Below, in pieces: positions 34,082 to 41,233 of a stretch of 41,233 nucleotides of DNA. This DNA comes from Prevotella disiens JCM 6334 = ATCC 29426. GTDB lineage: Bacteria; Bacteroidota; Bacteroidia; Bacteroidales; Bacteroidaceae. The notes beneath the pieces were generated by a model that made no database searches, was not told where the DNA came from, and saw only the letters and a list, made by a program, of their open reading frames with translations. The translations under genes were made by a program, and so were the position numbers. Where the stretch lies: positions 1-41,233 of the forward strand of contig NZ_BAIS01000021.1 in NCBI RefSeq assembly GCF_000613345.1, written 5' to 3'. Numbering within the stretch: the stretch's first letter is position 1; each line of letters opens with the position of its first letter.

Positions 34082-36370
34082 TTATTTCTTGTTTTTAAGT
34101 TTTTCTATGTAAGCATCAATGGATGCAACGGCTGTGATGTTCACAATATCGCGTACCGAACATTCAAAGTCTGTGAAGTGAATTGGCTTGTTTAATCCCA
34201 TTTGAATAGGACCAATGACTTCGGTCTCAGGGCTGAAACCTTGCAGAAGTTTGTAAGCACTATTGGCTGATGCAAGGTTAGGGAATATAAGTGTATTCAC
34301 ATCTTTGCCCTTTAAGCGTGAGAAAGGATACTTTTCATCACGCAATTTTCTATCTAAAGCGAAGTTGATTTGCATCTCTCCATCGATAGCCCAATCAGGG
34401 TGGTTGGCTTGTGTAAGGGCTACTGCCTCTTGAACTTGCTGAGGTGAACCGCCTTTATCGCTACCAAAATTGGAGAATGAAACCATTGCCATGACAGGAT
34501 TGTCGTTGAAAAATTTCACAGAATGGTGGGCAAGGCGAGCAACATCAACAAGTACTTCCTTGTTAGGCTTACGGTTGATGAGCGTATCGGCAATGTAATA
34601 AATGCCACGTTTGGTATTTAATATGTGCATTGTACCAAAGTGTTTGTACTCAGGACGGATACCAATTACATCTTTTGCTATCTGAATAGTATCGCTATAT
34701 TTATTGTACAAGCCCGTAACAAGTGCGTCAGCATCGCCATTTTCAACCATTGACATACCAAAATAATTACGTTCGTACATCTTGTCGTAGGCTTCATCGA
34801 AAGTAAAACCTTCACGCGCACGCTTTTCTGCAAGATGTTTTGCATAGGTGGCACGGCGTCCTTGTTCCTTGTCAGCACGCATATCAACGATTTCAATATC
34901 GGTCAAATCTAATTTTAAACGATTGGCTACACGAGTAATACGGTCGGGATTACCCAAAAGAATAGGACGACAAATGCCTTCTTGTTTCGCTTGTACGGCT
35001 GCTTTCATCATACTTTGATGCGCTCCTTCGGCAAATACAACCTTTTGAGGGTGCTGCGCTGCTGTGGCATGAAGGTAGTGTGTGAACTTTGTTTCTTGTC
35101 CAAGCAATTGGAGGAGGTTATCTTCATATTCCTTAAAGTCTTTGATTTGGTGGCGAGCAACACCACTTTTCATAGCTGCTTTGGCAACGGCAGCACTGAC
35201 AACTGTAATAAGACGTGGGTCGACAGGCTTTGGAATAAAATATTTAGAACCGAAAGTAAGGTCGTTTACATGGTAAACCTCATTGACAATATCGGGAACA
35301 GGTTGTTTAGCTAAGTCGGCAATAGCATGAACCGCAGCCATTTTCATATCTTCATTGATAGCCTTTGCATGCACATCAAGCGCACCACGGAAGATATAAG
35401 GGAAGCCTATTACATTGTTAATTTGGTTGGGATAATCGGAACGACCTGTTGCCATTAAGACGTCAGGGCGTGCTTCTAAAGCATCTTCGTATGAAATTTC
35501 AGGAACAGGATTAGCCAATGCAAACACAATAGGGGTAGTGTTCATTGACTGAATCATTTCTTTTGAAAGAATATTACCCTTTGAAAGACCTACAAATACA
35601 TCTGCTCCTCGCATGGCTTCTTCCAATGTATGAACATCATGGCGGTCGGTTGCAAAGAGTTTTTTCTGCTCTGTAAGGTTTGGACGGTCTGATATTATTA
35701 CTCCTTTTGAGTCGAGCATGAGAATGTTTTCTTTCTTTAACCCCAATGCCATATAGAGTTTGGTGCAAGAAATTGCTGCCGCCCCAGCACCATTTACTAC
35801 GAGTTTAACTTTCGTAATATCCTTTTTAGCAACTTCAAGAGCATTCCTCAAACCAGCAGCTGATATAATTGCCGTACCATGTTGGTCGTCGTGCATGACA
35901 GGAATATCCAAAGTACGCTTTAAACGTTCCTCAATAGCAAAACATTCAGGTGCTTTAATGTCTTCAAGATTGATACCACCAAAGGAGGGAGCTATTTTTT
36001 CAACAGCTTCACAGAATTTATCTGGGTCGGTTTCATCTACCTCAATATCAAAAACATCAATACCACCATATATTTTAAACAATAATCCTTTGCCTTCCAT
36101 GACAGGTTTTCCGCTCATCGCACCAATATTCCCAAGTCCGAGAACAGCTGTACCATTGGTTATAACGGCAACAAGGTTGCCTTTATCAGTGTACTTATAA
36201 ACTTCATTAGAGTTTTCCTGAATCTCTAAACAAGGATAAGCCACGCCTGGAGAATAGGCTAAACTTAAGTCAGTTTGTGTGCGATAAGGTTTTGTTGGAA
36301 TTACTTCTATTTTTCCAGGACGACCATTTTGGTGATATTCTAAAGCCGCCTCTTTTGTTATTTTTACCAT
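34082..36370 (-). CDS. maeB: NADP-dependent malic enzyme with C-terminal phosphotransacetylase-like domain
   Basis: Malic enzyme decarboxylates malate to pyruvate with NAD(P) reduction. The 762-aa product has an N-terminal malic domain (DLSLAYSPGVAYPCLEI, VAVITNGTAVLGLGNIGA), an NAD(P)-binding domain with VVNGAGAAAISC at about 190-200, and a C-terminal phosphate acetyltransferase-like domain from about 430 (VVFAEGAHQSMMKAA, MVENGDADALVTGLY). This two-domain layout is the MaeB form, in which the C-terminal part is regulatory or structural. The gene is monocistronic and divergent from a TetR-family regulator, which could control it. Confidence 0.95.
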   Translation of the reverse strand: MVKITKEAALEYHQNGRPGKIEVIPTKPYRTQTDLSLAYSPGVAYPCLEIQENSNEVYKYTDKGNLVAVITNGTAVLGLGNIGAMSGKPVMEGKGLLFKIYGGIDVFDIEVDETDPDKFCEAVEKIAPSFGGINLEDIKAPECFAIEERLKRTLDIPVMHDDQHGTAIISAAGLRNALEVAKKDITKVKLVVNGAGAAAISCTKLYMALGLKKENILMLDSKGVIISDRPNLTEQKKLFATDRHDVHTLEEAMRGADVFVGLSKGNILSKEMIQSMNTTPIVFALANPVPEISYEDALEARPDVLMATGRSDYPNQINNVIGFPYIFRGALDVHAKAINEDMKMAAVHAIADLAKQPVPDIVNEVYHVNDLTFGSKYFIPKPVDPRLITVVSAAVAKAAMKSGVARHQIKDFKEYEDNLLQLLGQETKFTHYLHATAAQHPQKVVFAEGAHQSMMKAAVQAKQEGICRPILLGNPDRITRVANRLKLDLTDIEIVDMRADKEQGRRATYAKHLAEKRAREGFTFDEAYDKMYERNYFGMSMVENGDADALVTGLYNKYSDTIQIAKDVIGIRPEYKHFGTMHILNTKRGIYYIADTLINRKPNKEVLVDVARLAHHSVKFFNDNPVMAMVSFSNFGSDKGGSPQQVQEAVALTQANHPDWAIDGEMQINFALDRKLRDEKYPFSRLKGKDVNTLIFPNLASANSAYKLLQGFSPETEVIGPIQMGLNKPIHFTDFECSVRDIVNITAVASIDAYIEKLKNKK

Positions 36371-36425
36371 AATAATAATTTAAAACTTTCTTTAGCTTCT
36401 CTGTACAAAAGCTATGTAAGAAGTG

Positions 36426-36433
36426 CAAAGTTA
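36426..36433 (-). promoter_or_regulatory. -7 element for maeB
   Basis: Minus-strand TAACTTTG matches TAnnTTTG, 55 bases before ATG 36370. Confidence 0.75.
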
Positions 36434-36476
36434 CTAAATAATAGTTTAATTGAATTGATTTAATAAATATTTTGTG

Positions 36477-36484
36477 TAATTTTG
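36477..36484 (+). promoter_or_regulatory. -7 element for the TetR-family gene
   Basis: TAATTTTG matches TAnnTTTG, 23 bases before ATG 36508. It and the maeB element are 43 bases apart in a shared divergent region. Confidence 0.7.
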
Positions 36485-36507
36485 CAGTTGAATAAATACT
36501 TTATACA

Positions 36508-37131
36508 ATGAACATTGAGAATGAATATAGAAAAGAAATAAAGGAGAAAATACTTCAATTAGCTACAACTATGTTCTTTCAGCATGGTATTCGTAAAGTT
36601 AAAATGGACGATATTGCCAATCATTTAAAGATTTCAAAGCGAACTTTATATGAACTTTATCAAAACAAGGAAGACTTGCTTTATGAAGTTTTTGTACTCA
36701 ATAATCAACGTGAAATAAAGAAAATAGAGAAATTTGACCAACCTGGAATAAATGTTATTAATATAGTTATTCAGGCCTTTAAGCAACATACCGAAGAATT
36801 AGGTAATATAAACCCCATCTTTTTAGAGGAAATAGAGAGGTATCCAAAGTTAGTGAAATACATAAACAAGCGGAGAAAAGAAAAAACAACACAAGTAATA
36901 GAGTTTATAAAACGTGGTATCGCCGAAGGATTCTTCTTGGAAAATACAAATTATGAAATACTAAGTAAGCTTTCCGATGCCTCTACACGCTATATCATGA
37001 GCAGCTATCTTTATAACCAATACAGCATAAAGGAAATATTTAAAACCTTTGTTCAACTATATGTGCGAGGCATTTGTACAGAAAAAGGTATTCGCCTATT
37101 GGATTCGGAGATGAAAAAGCTATTTGACTAA
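36508..37131 (+). CDS. TetR/AcrR-family transcriptional regulator
   Basis: The 207-aa product has a typical N-terminal TetR DNA-binding domain: KILQLATTMFFQHGIRKVKM leading into DDIANHLKISKRTLYELYQNK at about residues 35-55, with the LYxxFxxKexLl-like end. The C-terminal ligand domain is helical and not assigned. Its divergent arrangement with maeB makes self- or maeB-regulation plausible, but no clear operator palindrome stands out in the 137-base gap. A strong hairpin separates it from the convergent relA-type gene. Confidence 0.9.
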   Translation: MNIENEYRKEIKEKILQLATTMFFQHGIRKVKMDDIANHLKISKRTLYELYQNKEDLLYEVFVLNNQREIKKIEKFDQPGINVINIVIQAFKQHTEELGNINPIFLEEIERYPKLVKYINKRRKEKTTQVIEFIKRGIAEGFFLENTNYEILSKLSDASTRYIMSSYLYNQYSIKEIFKTFVQLYVRGICTEKGIRLLDSEMKKLFD

Positions 37132-37198
37132 GGTGATATTATTCCCTCATTCAAGGCTTTCTCGTTAAGAAAAGAGTGCATTTTCTTGTTAAGATAAT

Positions 37199-37238
37199 AA
37201 TTATCAGACTTTAAACAAGCGTTTAAAGTCTGATAATT
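37199..37238. terminator. Bidirectional terminator overlapping the RelA 3' end
   Basis: TTATCAGACTTTAAAC (37201-37216) pairs with GTTTAAAGTCTGATAA (37221-37236) around AAGC, extendable to 18 bp. The RelA-type stop codon (37223-37225) and its last four codons lie inside the stem. Plus-strand T follows (TTTGTTTT). Confidence 0.8.
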
Positions 37239-39421
37239 TGTTTTACTCCCTTAATGTTTTTAAGTTTCTTGATAAGCGCATTTAACTTCGATGTATCTTC
37301 TATCAATACTACGAGGTTGCCCGAAAAAAGTCCATCGTGCGAGTCAATATTAATAGAACGCATCACGACTTTTTCTTCTTTCGACAACACATTGGTGATG
37401 TTGCTGACAATTCCGATGTCGTCTTGCCCTATAATACGCAAGGTTATACTATAGTTTGAGCCGCCTTTTCCGCTCCATTTTGCCTTAACGATGCGATAAC
37501 CGAAACGCTTTCTAAGCTCTGGCGCATTAGGACAATCGCATCGATGAATCTTTATTCCACCATTAATGGTTACAAATCCGAAGATGGAATCGCCATAAAT
37601 AGGGTTGCAACATTTAGACAATGAGAAGTCTATACCTTTCAGATTTTGGTCGATAACAAGGACATCTTCGTTTTGTTTGAGCAGCTCCTCTGTCTTATTT
37701 TCCAACTCAAAGTTTTCGGCACTTTCCACTTCTCGTGCCACAGACACACTGTGTTCCTTTTCGTAAAAAGCTTGATAGGCTTCAATTACATCATTGATGT
37801 CCAAGCGTTCGTCTGCGATTTGTTTGTAAAACTCGTGTATTTCTTTGAAACCAAGATGATGAATAAGCTGATAAAACAATTGTTCGTCTAATTCCATCTT
37901 CTTATTTTTCAATCTTCGTTCCAACATTTCTTTGGCGTATGCACCTTCTTTAATCTGCGATTCTTTGAGTGCCAAACGAATTTTCGATTTTGCTCGTGCC
38001 GATTTTACAATGTTCAACCATTCCATTTTAGGTGTTTGGTTGGCTGAAGTCATAATTTCCACCGTGTCACCACTCTGCAATTCGGTTCTGATAGAGGCAT
38101 TTTTGCTATTAATTTTTCCGCCAATACATTGGTTACCAATCTTTGAATGAATATGATAGGCAAAGTCGAGCAGCGTTGCTCCCTTAGGAAATTTCAGCAA
38201 ATCGCCCTTTGGTGTGAACACATAAATCTCTTTGTCATACAAATCGAGCTTGAATTGTGTCATCACTTCCAAGTTGTTACCAGCCTCTAAAGCCGTTCTG
38301 ATAGATGCCAACCAACTATCCATTTCCTCGTTAGCCTTTACTCCCTTGTAACGCCAATGGGCTGCCAAGCCGTGTTCTGCCACTTCGTCCATGCGTTCTG
38401 TACGAATTTGCACTTCCACCCATTTCTTTCCAGGTCCTAAAACCGTGATATGCAAGCACTCGTATCCATTCGATTTTGGAACAGAAATCCAGTCTCGCAA
38501 TCGTTTTGGATTAGGTTGGTACATGTCAGTAACGATAGAATAAGCCTGCCAACATTGCATTTTTTCACGTTCTTCAGGCGAATCAAGAATTATTCTAATG
38601 GCAAAAAGGTCGTAGATACCTTCGAAAGCACACTTTTGTTTTTTCATTTTTTGCCATATAGAATGGATTGATTTTGTGCGCCCTTTGATGTGAAAACGCA
38701 ATCCAGCCTTCTGCAATTCACGGCTAACTGGCTCTATAAACTCTTTGATGTAAGCATCTCTTGCCCGCTTTGTGGCATTGAGTTTTTCCTTGATGCTATA
38801 ATAAACGTCGTGTTCAAGATACTTCAGCGAAAGGTCTTCAAACTCGCTTTTCAATTGGTATAATCCTAATTTATGAGCCAATGGTGCGTAAAGATAGCTT
38901 GCTTCTTCGGAAACTTGACGTTGTGCCTCCTTGTTTGGTGTATCACGAATTTGGCGCATCAAATTTATTCTGTCGGCTATCATAATCAGAATAACACGCA
39001 TATCTTCAGCAAACGAAAGCAAAAGATTACGGAAATTCTCGCTTTCTATAACGGGGTTCTTCTTGTAAAGGTCTTGAATGCGTGCAATGCCACGAATAAT
39101 TTGCGCTACGGTTGTTCCAAAGTTAGCCTCTATTGCTTCAATAGTGATAATTTGGTTTTGGAAACCACAATAAAGCAAGGTGGCTAAGACCGAATCGCGT
39201 TTTAAACCAATATCATGCACAGCTATGAGCGATGTTTCTACAGCACAAACAAGCTCGTTAAGTCCAAAGACATTGCGTAGCGTAACTTCCTTTTCATCAA
39301 TTTGTTTAATGTAAAAGGATAGCTTTGAGCGGTCTTCTTCGGTTAAAGAATCGCCTAACTCGGCATACAATTCAGACAATAAAGTATCGAATTTTTCTTT
39401 TTCTAATTCTGTAAATTCCAT
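37223..39421 (-). CDS. RelA/SpoT homologue, RelA-type (p)ppGpp synthetase
   Basis: The 732-aa product has the long RSH architecture: N-terminal HD-type hydrolase domain (~45-190), synthetase (~235-350: GRTKSIHSIWQKMKKQ, FEGIYDLFAIRIILD, SVPKSNGYECLHITVLGP, EVQIRTERMDEVAEHGLAAHW), TGS (~395-455: IYVFTPKGDLLKFPKGATLLDFAYH, quoted in parts) and a C-terminal ACT domain ending KGVKQIIRL. The hydrolase HDxxEDT motif is replaced by LLYCGFQN, so hydrolysis is probably lost. The synthetase motif reads RLRD in place of RFKD. It likely makes ppGpp in response to amino-acid starvation, with hydrolysis from a SpoT elsewhere. It has its own -7 element. Confidence 0.9.
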   Translation of the reverse strand: MEFTELEKEKFDTLLSELYAELGDSLTEEDRSKLSFYIKQIDEKEVTLRNVFGLNELVCAVETSLIAVHDIGLKRDSVLATLLYCGFQNQIITIEAIEANFGTTVAQIIRGIARIQDLYKKNPVIESENFRNLLLSFAEDMRVILIMIADRINLMRQIRDTPNKEAQRQVSEEASYLYAPLAHKLGLYQLKSEFEDLSLKYLEHDVYYSIKEKLNATKRARDAYIKEFIEPVSRELQKAGLRFHIKGRTKSIHSIWQKMKKQKCAFEGIYDLFAIRIILDSPEEREKMQCWQAYSIVTDMYQPNPKRLRDWISVPKSNGYECLHITVLGPGKKWVEVQIRTERMDEVAEHGLAAHWRYKGVKANEEMDSWLASIRTALEAGNNLEVMTQFKLDLYDKEIYVFTPKGDLLKFPKGATLLDFAYHIHSKIGNQCIGGKINSKNASIRTELQSGDTVEIMTSANQTPKMEWLNIVKSARAKSKIRLALKESQIKEGAYAKEMLERRLKNKKMELDEQLFYQLIHHLGFKEIHEFYKQIADERLDINDVIEAYQAFYEKEHSVSVAREVESAENFELENKTEELLKQNEDVLVIDQNLKGIDFSLSKCCNPIYGDSIFGFVTINGGIKIHRCDCPNAPELRKRFGYRIVKAKWSGKGGSNYSITLRIIGQDDIGIVSNITNVLSKEEKVVMRSINIDSHDGLFSGNLVVLIEDTSKLNALIKKLKNIKGVKQIIRL

Positions 39422-39452
39422 AAGTGCTAACTTTTGCGATGTAAAAACATGA

Positions 39453-39460
39453 CAAAGCTA
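39453..39460 (-). promoter_or_regulatory. -7 element for the RelA-type gene
   Basis: Minus-strand TAGCTTTG matches TAnnTTTG, 31 bases before ATG 39421. Confidence 0.7.
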
Positions 39461-39503
39461 CAAAAAAAAGACGGAATTGTTCTCTAAATTAAGAAAAAGT
39501 AAG

Positions 39504-39511
39504 TAATTTTG
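39504..39511 (+). promoter_or_regulatory. -7 element for the DUF4301 gene
   Basis: TAATTTTG matches TAnnTTTG, 79 bases before ATG 39591. Confidence 0.6.
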
Positions 39512-39590
39512 TGGAGTTACTATAAATCTATGTGGCATTATTTATTCTGCCTTGCGTAGAGAAAAATGCCGTTAAAAATCTTATTTAGTT

Positions 39591-41108
39591 ATGCTTACAA
39601 AACACGATGAACAACAATTAGCCGCAAAAGGTATTTCGATACCAACGTTTGAAGGGCAGCTAAACAATTTTAAGACAGGCTTTCCTTATCTTAAAGTAGA
39701 CGGTGCAGCTACGATTGGTAGTGGCATTGTGAAACTTACTGACGACCAAACGAAAGAATTTATCGAATTTTGGGATAAATATAAAGCCGAAAACTATGAT
39801 ATTTTAAAGTTTGTTCCAGCATCTGGCGCAGCAAGTAGAATGTTTAAAAATTTGTTTGCATTTCTTGATTCTGATTACAATAACCCTACAACTGATTTTG
39901 AAAAATATTTTTTTGCAAACATAAAACAATTCGCCTTCTATGATGAATTAAACAAAACCTGTTTAACACTTCATAATAAAGGAGTTGAAGGACTTGTTGA
40001 AACAGAAAAATATAAAACCGTTGTTGCAGCTTTATTGAAGGAAGACGGTATGAATTATGGGCAACTCCCCAAAGGACTTCTCTTGTTTCATAAGTATGAC
40101 GAGGGCATAAGAACCGCTATGGAAGAACATCTTGTTGAGGCTGCACAATATGCCTCAACCAATGGAAAGGCACAAGTTCATTTCACAGTTTCGGAAGAAC
40201 ACATCGAACTTTTCAAACAAAAGGTGGAGGAAAAGAAATCATATTATGAACAAATGTTCAATGTAAGCTACGACATTAGTTTCTCAACCCAAAAAGCAAG
40301 CACCGACACCGTGGCTGCCAACCCCGACAATACGCCTTTTAGAAACGACGATGGCAGCTTGCTTTTTCGTCCTGGTGGGCATGGCGCATTAATTCAAAAT
40401 TTGAATGAACTTAATGCCGATATAGTCTTTATTAAGAACATTGATAACGTTGTTCCAGACCATTTGAAAGACGAAACAACAAAATGGAAGAAAATAATTG
40501 CAGGTGTATTGGTGGAATTACAACAAAAATGTTTCGACTACCTTAAACTATTAAAGTCAAGCCAATATGATAAACAAGATATTTTATCTGTCAAAGATTT
40601 CTTGGAGCATAAATTGTGTTGCAAATTAGACCATGCAAAAGCAATGAGCGACATAGAATTGGTTGATTTTTTAATCGAAAAACTTAATCGTCCAATACGT
40701 GTATGTGGCATGGTTAAGAATAGTGGCGAACCTGGTGGGGGGCCTTTCTTTGTCTATAATGCTGATAATACGATTAGTTTACAGATACTTGAGAGTTCAC
40801 AACTTGATGTAAATAATCCAGAAACAATGAATATGTTTACCAAAGGAACCCATTTTAATCCTGTAGATTTGGTATGTGCTACGAAAGATTATAAGGAAAA
40901 CAAATTTAATTTGCCTGATTTCGTAGACCCTTTGACAGGTTTTATTAGCAAAAAATCAAAGAATGGTAAAGAATTAAAGGCATTAGAACTTCCAGGATTA
41001 TGGAATGGCGCAATGAGTAATTGGAATACAATCTTTGTTGAAGTGCCTGCTATTACATTCAATCCTGTAAAAACAGTAAACGATTTATTGCGTGAGCAAC
41101 ATCAATGA
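39591..41108 (+). CDS. DUF4301 family protein
   Basis: The 505-aa product opens MLTKHDEQQLAAKGISIPTF and contains KFVPASGAASRMFKNLFAFLD, GLLLFHKYDEGIRTAMEEHL, LFRPGGHGALIQNLNELNAD, and NSGEPGGGPFFV (each quoted short of the full block), the conserved features of the Bacteroidetes DUF4301 family. The glycine-rich blocks recall nucleotide-sugar pyrophosphorylase-like folds, but I would not assign a reaction. No signal peptide, so it is cytoplasmic. It is monocistronic. Confidence 0.87.
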   Translation: MLTKHDEQQLAAKGISIPTFEGQLNNFKTGFPYLKVDGAATIGSGIVKLTDDQTKEFIEFWDKYKAENYDILKFVPASGAASRMFKNLFAFLDSDYNNPTTDFEKYFFANIKQFAFYDELNKTCLTLHNKGVEGLVETEKYKTVVAALLKEDGMNYGQLPKGLLLFHKYDEGIRTAMEEHLVEAAQYASTNGKAQVHFTVSEEHIELFKQKVEEKKSYYEQMFNVSYDISFSTQKASTDTVAANPDNTPFRNDDGSLLFRPGGHGALIQNLNELNADIVFIKNIDNVVPDHLKDETTKWKKIIAGVLVELQQKCFDYLKLLKSSQYDKQDILSVKDFLEHKLCCKLDHAKAMSDIELVDFLIEKLNRPIRVCGMVKNSGEPGGGPFFVYNADNTISLQILESSQLDVNNPETMNMFTKGTHFNPVDLVCATKDYKENKFNLPDFVDPLTGFISKKSKNGKELKALELPGLWNGAMSNWNTIFVEVPAITFNPVKTVNDLLREQHQ

Positions 41109-41140
41109 TATATTATTAAGGTGAAAAAATAATAGAAACG

Positions 41141-41177
41141 CAGAATTGGTCATACTTTTTGAGCAGTTCTGTTTTTT
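41141..41177 (+). terminator. Weak terminator after the DUF4301 gene
   Basis: CAGAA (41141-41145) can pair with TTCTG (41167-41171) before a six-T run. The stem is short. Confidence 0.3.
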
Positions 41178-41212
41178 ATAAAAATAATGATATTCCACAA
41201 CCGATGATGTAA

Positions 41213-41233
41213 AGAGCCTATTTTTTACCCCAA
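41213..41233. repeat. Interspersed repeat cut by the window end
   Basis: AAAGAGCCTATTTTTTACC matches the arm of the hairpin at 32457-32493 with a small change, and the window stops before the second arm. Confidence 0.5.

Overview
The window looks like chromosomal DNA of a Bacteroidales bacterium, most likely Prevotella or a close relative. The DNA is AT-rich. Almost every gene start is preceded by the Bacteroidetes -7 element TAnnTTTG rather than a sigma70 -10 box. The proteins are typical of the group: SecA of about 1,118 aa, DUF4105, DUF3256, DUF1573, DUF4301, DUF5689, Oar-like and SusC-like TonB receptors, and type B ribosomal protein L31. Species cannot be fixed without a search.

Layout. 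Positions 1-890 are a decayed mobile region: an IS1380-type transposase remnant and a near-perfect 36-bp inverted repeat. Positions 893-5913 (minus) hold secA, a small secreted protein and a DUF4105 membrane protein. Positions 6049-11583 (plus) form an envelope-biogenesis cluster: outer-membrane protein, LptC, CBS/CorC transporter and a membrane-anchored peptidyl-prolyl isomerase. Positions 11685-11886 are a MITE-like element with TTAA ends, just upstream of a Sel1-repeat gene. Two identical tRNA-Lys(CTT) genes, a DUF3256 gene and a probable small RNA with its own promoter and terminator follow. Positions 14196-16749 are an operon of nucleoside symporter, bifunctional nuclease-family protein and RsmE. 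Positions 16916-20179 encode an Oar-like TonB receptor, followed by a cupin and a DUF1573 gene.

Positions 21730-31009 are the most suggestive part. On the minus strand lie a TonB-dependent receptor and two lipoproteins (DUF5689, and a tandem OB-fold protein) that share a C-terminal domain, followed by L31 and a NUC1-type nuclease lipoprotein. Divergent from the receptor, on the plus strand, are a secreted EEP-family nuclease, a uracil-DNA-glycosylase-family protein and uridine kinase. I read this as a possible nucleic-acid capture, digestion and salvage locus, analogous to a polysaccharide utilisation locus but without SusD. The nucleoside symporter at 14196 would fit the same pathway.

Positions 31070-41108 hold an interrupted DUF308/HdeD gene, a histidine phosphatase, a secreted low-complexity protein, an intergenic array of eight helically phased TTGTACA-like motifs, malic enzyme (maeB), a TetR-family regulator, a RelA-type synthetase with a degenerate hydrolase domain, and DUF4301. 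A short interspersed repeat built from AATAGGCTCTTTTG modules occurs in several intergenic regions and at both window ends.
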